Source of the DNA: Platanthera guangdongensis
Lineage: Eukaryota > Streptophyta > Magnoliopsida > Asparagales > Orchidaceae
NCBI GenBank assembly: GCA_039583875.1
Contig: CM077147.1
Location: 159,792,821-159,856,820 of the forward strand
DNA: 64,000 nucleotides
Reading direction: 5' to 3'
The translations under genes were made by a program, and so were the position numbers. This document shows positions 1 to 9,964 of this stretch, one piece after another. Numbering within the stretch: position 1 is the stretch's first letter; every line of letters begins with the position of its first letter. Under the pieces are notes generated by a model. That model did no database searches. It was not told where the DNA came from and saw only the letters and a program-made list of their open reading frames with translations.

Positions 1-2
1 GA

Positions 3-803
3 TTATCCATATGCCAGTCTAAGTTCACCCTAGAATTGATAAGGAAGTATGGTATGGAATCATCCACTACCTTGAAAACTCCTATGGGGTCAAGCATGTC
101 TCTAAGCAAAGATGATGCAGGGAAACATGTAGATGAAACTTTGTATAGAGGGATAGTTGGCTCCCTACTTTATTTGACTGCTAGTAGACCAGATATCATG
201 TATGCTACATGTGTCTGTGCTAGGTACCAAGCTTGCCCTAAAGAATCTCATTTGACAACAGTCAAAATAATTTTGAGATATCTTAAGGGCACTCCTTATC
301 TAGGCCTTTGGTACCCTAGGAATGGAGATTTTGAACTGACAGGTTATTCAGATGCAGATTTTGCAGGCTGCAAGGAAGATAGAAAGAGTACCACAGGTAC
401 CTGTCAGTTTCTAGGTGGAAGGCTGGTATCATGGAGTAGCAAGAAGCAAACCAGTGTGACTATCTCCACAGCTGAGCCAGAGTATGTTGCTGCAGGAAGC
501 TGTTGTGCACAACTACTATGGATACAACACCAGCTAGAAGATTATGGTATTCAAGTAAGTAGAACACCTTTATTTTGTGATTCTACTAGTATCATTTCTA
601 TTGCAAATAATCCTGTCTCTCATAGTAGGACTAAGCACATAGAAATAAAATACCATTTTCTAAGAGAACATGTAGAAAAAGGAGACATTTCCTTAGAGTA
701 TATAAATACAGATAATCAATTAGCTGATATGTATACTAAGCCCTTAGATGAAACCAAATCCAATAAATTTAAAATTGAATTAGGGATGATAAACTTAGAA
801 TAG
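3..803 (+). CDS. copia polyprotein C-terminus: RT tail and RNase H
   Basis: The frame is open from base 3 and has no start in the window, so this is the end of a longer gag-pol. The first 70 residues are the end of reverse transcriptase and the connection (SRPDIMYA, HLTTVKIILRYLKGT). The rest is RNase H, which degrades the RNA strand of the RNA:DNA hybrid. RNase H landmarks visible are YSDADFAG, the STAEPEY box (usually AEAEY), FCDSTS and TKHIEIKYHFLRE. The carboxylate positions look intact. The frame ends at a natural TAG. This is the only uninterrupted pol piece of S1, and its completeness over 266 codons contrasts with the broken env-like gene behind it. Confidence 0.9.
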   Translation, partial: LSICQSKFTLELIRKYGMESSTTLKTPMGSSMSLSKDDAGKHVDETLYRGIVGSLLYLTASRPDIMYATCVCARYQACPKESHLTTVKIILRYLKGTPYLGLWYPRNGDFELTGYSDADFAGCKEDRKSTTGTCQFLGGRLVSWSSKKQTSVTISTAEPEYVAAGSCCAQLLWIQHQLEDYGIQVSRTPLFCDSTSIISIANNPVSHSRTKHIEIKYHFLREHVEKGDISLEYINTDNQLADMYTKPLDETKSNKFKIELGMINLE

Positions 804-830
804 TTTACAAAAAAATGGCTAAGTAAAAAG

Positions 831-1290
831 GTGTCGACACACAGAGTTGTCTGTGTCGACACATAGAAGTGGTGTCGACATTTCAGAGAAATGGTGTCAA
901 CACATCTAGAAAGTCTGTGTCGACACTTCAGAGAATTTGTGTCGACACATGCAGTGTAGGTATAGACACATCCAGGGTGGTGTCGACACTTAGGCTTTAC
1001 ACAGAATTAGTCTAGTAGAGTCTCGACTAAATGTCGAGCTGAGTGGTCTCGACACATATATAAGTGTCGACACATATATTCTGTCGATTATACTTGTGTC
1101 GACACATAGTTGTCGAGATATTAGCAGTAAGTGTCGACACTTTTCAACAGTGTCGATACAATTTAAGTATTTTGACGTGCCTTTTCACTTTCGATTCTAG
1201 AAAGGTATAAATAGGTTTTCCACAGTATTTGTCGACACGCTCACTAAAGTTTCGAGACCAAACTTGTGTGTCGACATTTCTCTTCTCTAA
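831..1290. repeat. GTGTCGACAC palindrome array, internal copy
   Basis: About ten exact or one-mismatch copies of the 10-bp palindrome GTGTCGACAC, plus shorter TGTCGA fragments, are scattered between the pol stop and the env-like start. The same word fills U3 of the LTR of this element (4557-5290). Several variants are TpG or CpA forms of the central CpG (gtgtcaacac, gtgtcgatac), as expected from methylation decay. Most copies lie upstream of the TATA box at 1206. Confidence 0.9.
1206..1213 (+). promoter_or_regulatory. TATA box upstream of the env-like gene
   Basis: TATAAATA in the context ggTATAAATAgg lies 108 bp before the ATG at 1314. Sirevirus S2 has the same octamer 116 bp before its homologous ATG. 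This suggests a separate promoter for the env-like ORF. Function is inferred only. Confidence 0.55.
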
Positions 1291-1313
1291 ATTCAAAATT
1301 TCTTCAAACCCTA

Positions 1314-4145
1314 ATGGCGCCCAAGCTAGAAGAGAACATTAATGAAGGATATGAGCTCGTGCGCCACGCCTTTGATGACGCGGAACCCGAAATCAAAGGT
1401 GTGGTAACCCTAATTGCCGAGACTGGATTGGAATACCTTGTATCAGAACCAATCAAGATCTGAAAGAAGGAGGTCCTAGAATTTTTGAATGCAGCTTCAC
1501 TTGATGATACTGGACTCAAGATTAAGTCCAGAGTTCATGGGACCAAAGTCAAGGTCACACAGAAAAGTCTAAGAAAGGTACTTCAACTACCAAGAATAAA
1601 AGAGGAAGAAGATGTATCTGCTTCTAAGACTAGAGATGCATTGAGATAGTGTGGACTGGATTCAAACCTGAAGATTGGATCAATGTTCAACAGGAAAGGA
1701 ATGAACATCCAAGGAAAATTCTTGTCTGAAATAGTTGGCAAGGTCATCCTGAGCAAGCCTGGAGGACATGACAGAATTTCAGCCCATATGTTCAGTTTGA
1801 TGATAAGGATTATCTTCAAACTTAATACTGACTAGTTAGTAGTTCTGTTTGATAAGATAAAAGAGAGCCTGAAGAAGCCCAATCTGGGTAGAATTCTGAG
1901 TCTCTACTTAGCTGGTAGTATACCTGAGGTGATGAATCAAGTTGCTGGTTCAAAGATAAACCACATGAGGAGAATGGATGTCAGAATTTTCTCAAGATGG
2001 GATAGGGTGCTGACAAAGGAACAGCCATCTCCAGTAAAGGACACACCTCTGAAAAAGAAGAAGAAGACAGCCATTGTGGCTCAAGAATCCTCTAGCAGCT
2101 CTGAAGAGCAAGTGGTCTTTAGTTCTGATGGTGAAGAGACTGGAAATGCTGGACAATCTCCAGCAAGACAAGAAGATGCTCAGAGGCAGGGGGAGCTACC
2201 CTCAGCAAGCCCAATTCACCTGGATCCACTCTAGGGGGAGCCTCTACATGTGGAAGAGCCAACTCCACTAGAGAGTGAAAGGGCTACCCAAACCATACTA
2301 GAGGTAATCACTGAAATTAATCAATTAGATTTCACTATTGTGGATGAAAGTTTGACTGATTCATTACCTGATGATCATCAGCAAACACAGATACAACCTC
2401 AACCATAAGATGTTGTCATGGAGGACACATCTGTTGCTGATAAAGTGGTTGATGAGATCAGAGATTCACCAGCCCATTCTCAACAGGAATTTACATTAGA
2501 GGAGCTATTCTCTGATCTTGTACAGACAGATCTTGAGAGAGAAATAGCTGCTGTTGAGGGGGAGAAGGCAAATATTGAGGGGGAGCATGTGGAGATTATA
2601 GAGGAAACTGCAAGGAATGCGACTGAGGAGCCAAGAGATGCTGAAGGGCTACCAAGGACTGAGAAGGATTCACATCTTAGTCCTAAGGACATAGTGGATA
2701 TTGCTAGCACATCTGCTTCAGAGGATGAAGAGGCTGTTAGAGCCAAGAAGAGGAAGTTCCAGGTCTTCAAGAGAAGAAGCCATAACTATAAGAAAGCCCT
2801 ACAGACAATTTCTCCACAGCCTGCCACCACTACTGATTATAGTTCTCTGATGGTAGCATTGCAAATCAAGCTAGATGAGCAAAGGCAAGCTATAGAAAAA
2901 TATGTGGATGAAGGGCATAAATCCCTGCAATTTGATCTGGCACAAGACATCAAGTCAATCAGATTTGAAGTGAATCTCAACAAGAAAGAAATGACTGATT
3001 GTTTTCATAAATGAGGCAATGCAGTGGTCTATCTGGCTACACATCAAGAGAAGCTAAAGACACAACTTGATGACCTGGCACTAAAACAAGGCTATGTCCT
3101 GGAGAATCAACTGAGAATGAATGATAATCTGACTACTTCTCATAATGTCATAGTCACTGAAATGAAGAATATAGCTACTGCCCAGACTGCAGTAAGTGCA
3201 AGTGCCAAAGAAGAATTTGATAAGAAATTACAGGAGAGTCTCACTGCTGTGAAAACTGTCATTGAAGATTCTCAGAAGGCAATTACTGACAAGCTCCAAA
3301 GGTTAAAACCTTTCTATAAAGATGGAGTTAACTATCTGAATGCCCAGATAAGATTTCAGAAAGATGATCTGAGGGATCATATAGAGCGAGAAGTCATAAA
3401 GGGGGAGAGGGTACAAGTCAAGGCAGGCTCTGATCATGCAAAGTGGATTTCAAACTCCATCAGAGCCACCCTTGGATATCCACCTTTATGTGATGATGAT
3501 AATGTTGCAGAGTCTGGCAACAATCATGCATACTTTGGAGGAGAGCAAGCTGAAGTGGCTCAGGTGATATATCCTCCAGCAGATTTTGACATGATACATC
3601 AGGAGGTACAGTCTATGTATAGTCCTCCTGAGGGTAATCAAAATGTTATTATTGAGAAGGTAGTCCAGCCTGTGCCAGAGGCACTACTAAAAGAGCAAGA
3701 GGCTTTGTTAAAAGAACAAGAGGCCCAATTATCAAAGAAAAGATTCAGAGAGCAAGCTGAATTAAGGCCTGATTTTGAACAATGGAGCCCCACATCCAGG
3801 AATATCATTTTGACTGCATGGAAGGCTGCTAAGGACAATATCCTGGATAGAGGAAAATAATATTCTGAACAGGAGTGGAGAAAACATGAGAATAGGCAAG
3901 TGGCCATTGTACAATATAGAAGGAAGGCTAAACTGGGAAAGCTACCTCCTAATACACAGGAGCCTAGCAAGTATTTCCCTAAGCCTTATCACTATTTTGA
4001 AAGGCAAAAGATAAAGGCTGAAGAGCTGAAAAAGAAAGATCTCAAAGGGAAGAAGCCTGCTGCTGCTGATGACAATGAAGCTCCAGTTCAAGCAAAGATT
4101 CAATCTGGAAAGGGGATTGTAATCAAGGAACCAGAGCAGCCATAG
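1314..4145 (+). pseudogene. Sirevirus env-like gene, seven in-frame stops
   Basis: One reading frame runs from ATG (MAPKLEEN) to TAG with no frameshift over 2.8 kb. It is cut by stops at 1461, 1647, 1833, 2232, 2406, 3012 and 3858. The N-terminal third is globular, with GRILSLYLAG and NHMRRMDVRIFSRWDRVL. The middle is Ser/Glu-rich and acidic with KKKKK. The C-terminal third is rich in Lys, Glu and Gln and likely coiled coil, ending in EPSKYFPKPYHYF and a basic tail. S2 has a clear homologue (16750-19358). Position and organisation match the env-like ORF of Sireviruses, whose function is unproven. I see no obvious signal peptide or membrane span here. Alignment to S2 shows the stops at 1461 and 1647 replace Trp, i.e. 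G-to-A changes. Confidence 0.8.
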
Positions 4146-4412
4146 GATAACATTTTCTTAAATTTACAAATTGTAATCATTTGCATTAAAACTCTATGTA
4201 AATTTTTAGTTAATGAAAATATTGGAATTTGTAAGAACATTGTGTCATGGTTCAAATCTATTGTTCTGAGATAATTGTTTATACATGTTCTGTTTATACA
4301 TGTTTAAGTTCTTACCCTGTCATATATTACTGTTTTACATCATACTGAGAATTTGTTACGTATGGTGTATATCATTGACTAAGGGTTATGACTTCTCCAA
4401 ATAGGGAGAGAT
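4146..4412 (+). other. 3' untranslated stretch and polypurine tract
   Basis: This is AT-rich noncoding sequence after the env-like stop. It ends in a purine run (aaatagggagagat, 4399-4412) directly before the LTR start. The tract would prime plus-strand DNA synthesis. S3 has an equivalent tract at 54191-54203. Confidence 0.75.
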
Positions 4413-4556
4413 TGTTGGGTACATTGGAATATATGTACCTGATTTGAAGAAGCATCACCCTACTCAATGATATACATCAAGGTGTATTTGATGTGCTTTG
4501 AGTTTATTTGTGCAGGTTAAGTAACTGCAGGTTTGCAGGAGAAGTTTCTAAGTCTA

Positions 4557-5290
4557 TGTGTCGACACCTAGAAGAAAAGTGTCGACACTTAAGGAGGCTT
4601 GTGTCGATACCCAGAGAAGCTGTGTCGACACTTGGAGTAATTGTGTCGACACCAGAAAGGCAGAGTCGACACCAGAAGGAAAGTGTCGACACACAATGAA
4701 GAATTGTCTACATAATCAGTGTCGACACTTAGAAGCAGTGTCGACACCAAGAGAAACTTTGTCGACAGCAAAAGTGTCGACACTAGGAGGCTGTGTCGAC
4801 ACTCAGCAAACTTCAGCAAAGTTCAAGTACATGTGTCGACACTAGGAGGCTATGTCGACACCCAGCAAACTTCAACAAGTTTAAGTACAAGTGTCGACAC
4901 AAAGAAGATGTGTCGACACTCAGCAAAGTCTCAACACATGAAGTATGTGTCGACACAAAGGAGATGTGTCGACACTCAGCAAAATTTTCAAACAGAAGGC
5001 ATGTGTCGACACAAAGAAGATGTGTCGACACTTAACAAGTTTCAACACAAGAAGATGTGTCGACACAAAGGAGTTGTGTCGACACTTAGCAGAAATCAAC
5101 TAAGTTTTAAAGAAGGACTTGTGTCGACACACAGGATCAGTGTCGACACATTCTGAAGAAGCAGTGTCGAGAAGCTATTACAACAACACAAGGAGTTGTG
5201 TCGACACCATGAAGGCTAGTGTCAACACTTATTCTACTTGTGTCGAAACTTGGTCTATTTGTGTCGACACATAAAGACTATCTGTCTCGA
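4557..5290. repeat. GTGTCGACAC array in U3 of S1
   Basis: I count about 22 perfect copies of GTGTCGACAC plus several decayed ones, often in pairs about 20-30 bp apart separated by A/G-rich spacers such as AAAGAAGAT. The word contains a SalI site. The array lies upstream of the LTR TATA box and is shared with S4. Spurious ORFs repeating CRH or VDT come from translating it. Confidence 0.95.
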
Positions 5291-5427
5291 CACTTTCATA
5301 CAGTGACAGAGATTTCAAGAAGTGACTGGATGACTTGACAGCTGCCATTTCAACTGGTCAACTGCTGCTGTAAGAGCTGTCAGAAGGTTGTTAGAAACCG
5401 GATCAGCCGGTCACCATGAAGAAAGCT

Positions 5428-5437
5428 TATATAAAGG
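5428..5437 (+). promoter_or_regulatory. LTR promoter TATA box (S1)
   Basis: ttatataaag, matched in S4 (tatataaagg at 59188), follows the palindrome array and the ACCGG hairpin. Transcription would start about 30 bp downstream and place everything after roughly 5460 in the R-U5 leader. The start site is inferred. Confidence 0.7.
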
Positions 5438-5599
5438 CTTATTCCTTCAACAGAAAGGGTATCAATCGATCAATCAATTAAGAAATCAATGAAGTGAAAA
5501 ACAACACAACAAGAAGAAGACCTTCAAGTGAAGATCTAAGAAATTGGAGAGAGAGAGCTCCTTCTAAGAAGTGCAGTTGCTGAACCGGGCTGCTAAGTT

Positions 5600-5623
5600 A
5601 GATTCAGATTGAGATCTGAATCT
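5600..5623 (+). other. leader hairpin, 10-bp arms
   Basis: AGATTCAGAT and ATCTGAATCT flank the loop tgag. S4 keeps nine-base arms at 59351-59372 with one changed end base. Confidence 0.7.
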
Positions 5624-5814
5624 CAAGACAGAAGTTGATTAAAGTTCATCTTTAGGAGATTCAACCCTACTGTGTTCTAATTCAATAAGATTTGAAGAAA
5701 GCCAAGGGAGGTTGATCTCAGCCAAGTTCTTCCAAGAACTCATCAAGAAGCCAGTCAACTCTTCTCTCTCTATCAGAGTTGTGGTCATATACTTTGTATT
5801 TTCTAATTTTTGTA

Positions 5815-6062
5815 GGATCTTGTATAGATCTGAGTTGTAAGCCTAAATCTATAAAGGCTGAGGTAGGGCCTGTGAGCCTGAGTGTAGGATAATCATTTCT
5901 CTGAGTGTAGGCCTTGTTGAAGGCTGAGGTAGGGCAGTTGTGCCTGAGTGTAGGTCTTGTGGAAGACTGAGTGGTAGGGCTTTTGTGCCTGAGTTGTAGG
6001 AGTGGGATCACTCTGAGTTGTAGGAACCTATTTGAGGTTCTGAGTTGTAAGATCTGAGGATC
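5815..6062 (+). other. serial stem-loop array with invariant linker (S1)
   Basis: About eleven short hairpins follow one another, separated by a linker close to CTGAGTTGTAGG or CTGAGGTAGG. Clear stem pairs, in order, are GATCT/AGATC, GCCT/AGGC, GGC/GCC, GCCTT/AAGGC (loop gttg), GGCA/TGCC, GTCTT/AAGAC (gtgg), GGC/GCC, GAGTG/CACTC (ggat), GAACC/GGTTC and AGATC/GATCT. The fourth unit (ggataatcatttc) has decayed. The array lies downstream of the TATA box, so it would be in the 5' leader of the genomic RNA. A further hairpin ATCTAGT-acact-ACTAGAT follows at 6091-6109. Confidence 0.8.
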
Positions 6063-6123
6063 TGAGGAGAAGTGGAGAAGTTAGGCCGAATCTAGTACAC
6101 TACTAGATAGGCGAAGAGGGAAA

Positions 6124-6152
6124 GTGGATGTACCCAGACCTTGGGGAACCAC
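6124..6152 (+). other. conserved 29-nt hairpin (S1)
   Basis: GTGGATGTACCC, a short variable loop, then TTGGGGAACCAC, followed by TATAAA. The ends pair (GTGG with CCAC). The same block occurs at 14152, 55812 and 59861 in LTRs that otherwise differ, which makes it the best-conserved element across the three Sirevirus LTR families here. Confidence 0.75.
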
Positions 6153-6335
6153 TATAAAATCTGTGTGTACTATATGTGTGATTAATTCTGTGAATGTTGT
6201 GTTATCTGTGTTGAATTGCTGTAGAGAATTGCATAAACAGGTCTAATAATTCAGTGTTTTTGCCTTAAAAGTTAAAAAGATTAAGTGCACCTATTCACCC
6301 CCCCCCTCTAGGTGTTTTAAGCACTAGTTCTTTCA

Positions 6336-7123
6336 ATTCCAGTGTACAAATCGCTCCCGCGGCGTAGCCTGTTGCCCGTTGTGAGCCATAGACCTTCTCT
6401 CTCACCCCAAGTTGTAACAGGAGTGTCCTGTCGCCCCGATTCTCAGAACGCATTGTAATCACGAGCAGCTAGTGGACTTAGACCGGCACGGATCCGGTCG
6501 CGTGGCTTTTTACCAAATTGAGGGGTTTTTTCACGTCATCACATCCTGAGTCAACCTTTCTTTCTCTCTGACTGTGTGCGCACTCGACCGCTCCGCAAGC
6601 TAAGACGGTCCAATTGAATACGGTCCGACCGGGGCATCAGCTAGCCAACATCAGTAAACGCATGAGTTAAAACGTCATTCGAGACGGATCACCTAACAAA
6701 CATCATCTGTTTGAACGTAAAAAATGATGAAGTTTCTTAGGTGGACGTTAACAAATGACAATTTAGCCTTCGTGTTCATGACCACCACCACCATGCCAAA
6801 CGGAGCCAAAATCCTTATATTTTCCAAGATCACAAAAACTAGAAGATTGAAGCAGAAAATGCCAATCATGGATCATAAAATGATGCACTCAGTTGTTGTG
6901 GTTCGAGTGGAAGAAGAGCGGCCCTCCAACATGTCAGTCGTAGGTACTACATATGATACTTAAAATGACCATAATAATGCATAGATGATAGATTAATATT
7001 CTGTTAATTGTTTCTTTAAAATATAGTTAATTTTACCCGAAAAAACAGTCGATGCACTGATAGGAATCACATGCCTAAAATTCTCGTGCGGGCCCGAAAA
7101 TTTTTTGGCCCGCTCAGCAAACC
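6336..7123. other. unassigned flank between S1 and hAT
   Basis: No credible coding region. The first 200 bp (about 6340-6540) contain a block near gtggacttagaccgg and gtggctttttacc that loosely resembles the R-U5 part of a copia LTR, but no ends can be defined. The remainder is AT-rich and shows nothing recognisable. Confidence 0.3.
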
Positions 7124-7132
7124 AAAGGTGTG

Positions 7133-7310
7133 CGCATAAAGCCCGGCGGGCCCGGCTTGGCCCGGCCTGCAGGGCCCGGGCTTTTCCGAACCGGGCCGGG
7201 CCGGGCTTAAAATGTAACCGGGCCGGGCCGGGCTATGCTCCCTGGGGGGGCCTGGTAAGGCCCCCCAGGTCGGCCCGGGTCGGGCCCAGGCTAAGCCCGG
7301 CCCGGTTATT
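7133..7310. repeat. left subterminal GGGCCC/CCCGG repeats of hAT
   Basis: Dense overlapping cccggc, gggccc and ccgggccgggcc words occur in both orientations. The right counterpart is 9716-9955. Subterminal repeats of hAT elements are typically transposase binding sites; that role is inferred here. Confidence 0.75.
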
Positions 7311-7591
7311 TTTTAAAAAATTTTTTTTTTTTAATTCATAAAAAAAATCAAGTTTTGATTTTTAAAAAAATAAAAAAATCAAGTTTTTGATTTACAAAAA
7401 TAAAAATAAAAAAGACAACATCGCAATATTGGAAAATAAAATTTTTATTAATGTAACGAAATTATACAAATTTAGAAATGTGCAAATATACAAAAATTTG
7501 GAAATTCTAAATTATTAAAAATTACAAATGACAAAAATTCTAAATTATTAAAAATTACAAAATTACAAATGACAAAAATACAAGAAGTTGT

Positions 7592-9532
7592 CTAGTTTAA
7601 GTTGATCGCGTCCATCTCGTCTTCCATGTCCGACAAGCTATCCTCGATCGCTGAAATATGTTGCTTCCTCTTCAGCGCATCCAGGTGGTCCTTGTAGCAT
7701 ATGCAGATCTCGAGCGATTCTTCGCTTCGTCGACTTCTCCACTCGTTCAAAACCCTGCCACTAAGAGAAAAAGCAGACTCTGAAGCTACCGTGCTAGCTT
7801 GAATCATTAGTAAATATCGGGCCATATAAGTCATAATAGAATAGGTATTTACTTTACCTTTCCAGCATTTTAAAATATCGAAATTTTCTAATTCGTCCGT
7901 GGACATAAAATCACGAAATTGTGTTTTTGTGTACAACCCTAATTCATTTAAACTAATAGATGTTGTGCGCGCTTTTTTCCTAGAGGCTAACTCTAACATT
8001 TTATTTTTAAAACTACTAGATGTTTTTGGTTGCGACACATCCTGTCGGGGCCGCGATCCGTATAAATTATCGTAATAATTATAACATTCAGTAAAAATAG
8101 TGTTAAAATTTAAAATACTCAGATTATCTAAATCTGAATCACTTAGATTTATGTCTATATTGTTATTTATTTCTTCAATAAAATTTTCTACGCCGTCTAC
8201 GCCGAAAAGAGGATTCAAAGCGGCGGCGCATGAAAACATAACTAAGATTTCTCTATAATATTTTAAAAATTTTCTTTCCATTATTTCTATTAATTCGCTC
8301 CATCCGGCGTGTTGTTTAAAATAATTTAATTTTTGTGAAATATTAACAATATTTTCAATAACTAGCGGGCTAGAAGGATAATATACGTCCGATAAACTAT
8401 TTGTCGTCGTATAAAAAACTTCTAATAAATCCATGTAATGTTCTAAAATTGTCCAATCGGACTCGGTTAATTCATGTTGACCTAACAAAGTATAAAATTC
8501 CATTAGTAGTGTTTTTTGGCGAATCGCTCGTTTTAACATTATATACGTAGAGTTCAATCTAATTGACATGTCAAATAGAGGTTTCAAAAATTTTTGACCT
8601 TGCCCGGTTACGATTTTTTTAAAATTTTGACGTCGTTGTTTAGAACTATAAATAAATTGTAACATTAAACGTATTTTATTAGTGTATAGTTCCATATACG
8701 ACAAACTATTTTGTACTACTAAATTTAAAACATGACACACGCAACGAGTATGAAAAAAAGCGCCGTTTAACATAGGTTTCAAATCACGTTTTAACCACTC
8801 AATTGATGTGGTATTATTTGTGGCGTTATCGAAAGAAATACTCATAATTTTATCTTTTATTTTAAATTCGCGCACACATTTTGAAATTATTTGATAAATC
8901 GTCTCACCGCTGTGCAGGACTTCGAAACTTTCAAAACAAATTATTCACTTATTTAGATCACAGGAAACAAGATCGACCCAGTGACACATTATAAACATAT
9001 ACGATAATCCTAATTTTATACTACTTGTCCAAACGTCGCTCGTTAAACTTACTCGACCCTCAAATTTTTCAAAAAAATTAATTAAAGTTTGTTTTGCTTC
9101 TAAATAATATTTAAGTGCGCCGCGCCTAATTGAAGATCGACTTACTTGGTGATATTTGGGTTGTAGCCCTTGGTGGATGTACTCGGTTTCTTCTTCGTTG
9201 TCGTAGTGCCTGAACGGCAACACACGTCTGATGATGTTCTTCACCTGCAGCTCCCGCTGCCGACCTTGATCGTACGTCCAGATTTGTCCGGATGCCGATA
9301 ATTGCACCTGGGTCGACTCGGGAGGAGCTTGTTTGGCTGCGCAAGACTTAACGTGTCTTGCGAGTGTCGAGTTGCCAACGATCGAAAGTAATTTCGAGCA
9401 CTGTTTGCACCTCGCCTTTTGCTCCGCGCCGACTTGCACTAAGTCGAAATATTCCCAAACCGGCGCCGTACGCTTGTGCTCCACCACTTCGTGAGCGACG
9501 GATGATGAAGAAGACGCCTGTGTTGACGACAT
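7592..9532 (-). pseudogene. hAT transposase, one in-frame stop
   Basis: A single frame of about 647 codons runs from ATG at 9532 to the stop at 7592, interrupted only by a TGA at about 8945. The N-terminus holds a BED-type zinc finger (WEYFDLVQVG, CKQCSKLL, TLARHVKSC, about residues 27-67). The core has TSDVWTS, SISFDNATNN and the CVCHVLNLVV box. The C-terminus has the hAT dimerisation region (FDILKCWKGK, ASTVASESAFS, about residues 560-615). The family cuts and pastes DNA flanked by its terminal repeats and leaves 8-bp duplications. The stop follows DLNK, where related proteins usually continue, and could be a TGG-to-TGA change. Everything else looks preserved. Confidence 0.88.
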
Positions 9533-9715
9533 ATTCGAGAGAATAGAGATTAGAGAGAGAGAGGGTGGGGGATGAGGGGGTAGAAGAGGGAAAGGCGGGG
9601 GGGGGGGGGCGGTTTATAGATTTTTTTAAAAAAAAAATAAAAAAAAATTATTTTATTTTTTTTAATAAAATAATGACTGCGAGCATGGCCATGTGGCATG
9701 CTGGCAGCCAACGAC

Positions 9716-9955
9716 TCTAAGAGCCAGCCCGGGCTTTTCCAGGCCGGGCTAAGCCCGGTAAACCGGGCTTTGCCCGGTAACCGGCTTTGCCCGGCCCGGC
9801 CCGGCCCGGGCACCGGGCCGAGAATTTGCCCTACAATGGGCCCGGAAGGGCCCCATGGCCCGGCCTGGGCCCGAGGCGGGCTTGGCCCGGGACCGGGCCT
9901 GTCGGGCTTTTCACCGGGCCGGGCCGGTCCGGCCCGGTGGGCCCGATTTTTTAGT
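9716..9955. repeat. right subterminal GGGCCC/CCCGG repeats of hAT
   Basis: Mirror of the left array, with ccgggctttgcccgg and gggccgggccgg type words. Between it and the transposase start lie an A/T run and a G-run (about 9595-9670). Confidence 0.75.
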
Positions 9956-9964
9956 ACACCTCTA

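Larger units (their letters stand above)
1..6335 (+). mobile_element. Sirevirus S1, 3' half (Ty1/copia)
   Basis: The stretch holds, in order, the end of a copia polyprotein (RT tail and RNase H), a spacer full of GTGTCGACAC, a TATA box, a degraded env-like gene, a polypurine tract and a long LTR ending in CA. Pol followed by an env-like ORF and then an LTR of about 1.9 kb is the layout of the Sirevirus lineage. The 5' half lies outside the window. After the LTR comes attcc, the candidate 5-bp target duplication, which cannot be confirmed without the other end. The LTR matches the one at 58313, so S1 and S4 belong to one family. Confidence 0.9.
4413..6335 (+). repeat. LTR of S1 (1.92 kb)
   Basis: It starts TGTTGGGTACATTGG right after the polypurine tract and ends CTTTCA. 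It aligns with the LTR at 58313-60060 along its length. U3 carries the GTGTCGACAC array, followed by a small ACCGG-atcag-CCGGT hairpin (5398-5412) and a TATA box at 5428. The transcribed part holds a 10-bp-arm hairpin (5600-5623), the stem-loop array (5815-6062), the conserved 29-nt hairpin (6124) and a C-run followed by TCTAGGTG near the end. Confidence 0.92.
7124..9964 (-). mobile_element. hAT DNA transposon
   Basis: The element encodes a hAT transposase on the minus strand and is bounded by inverted GC-rich ends. The left end starts near aAAGGTGTGCGCATAAAG and the right end, read on the minus strand, near TAGAGGTGTACTAAAAAATC. Both then enter long runs built of GGGCCC and CCCGG. The ends share AGGTGT but are otherwise diverged. 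I could not find a convincing 8-bp target duplication, so the borders are good to a few bases only. Confidence 0.8.

Noticed and set aside
4504..5156. Several overlapping ORFs on both strands with repeated CRH, VDT and STL peptides
   Set aside because: They are translations of the GTGTCGACAC palindrome array, which stays open in several frames; the same happens at 58409-58897.
5718..6011. 97-codon minus-strand ORF
   Set aside because: It is the antisense shadow of the stem-loop array and leader inside an LTR.
5815..6062. CRISPR-like array (short direct repeat with variable spacers)
   Set aside because: Spacers are self-complementary and 10-17 nt long, the repeat is only 10-12 nt, and the locus is a plant LTR. 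There are no cas genes.
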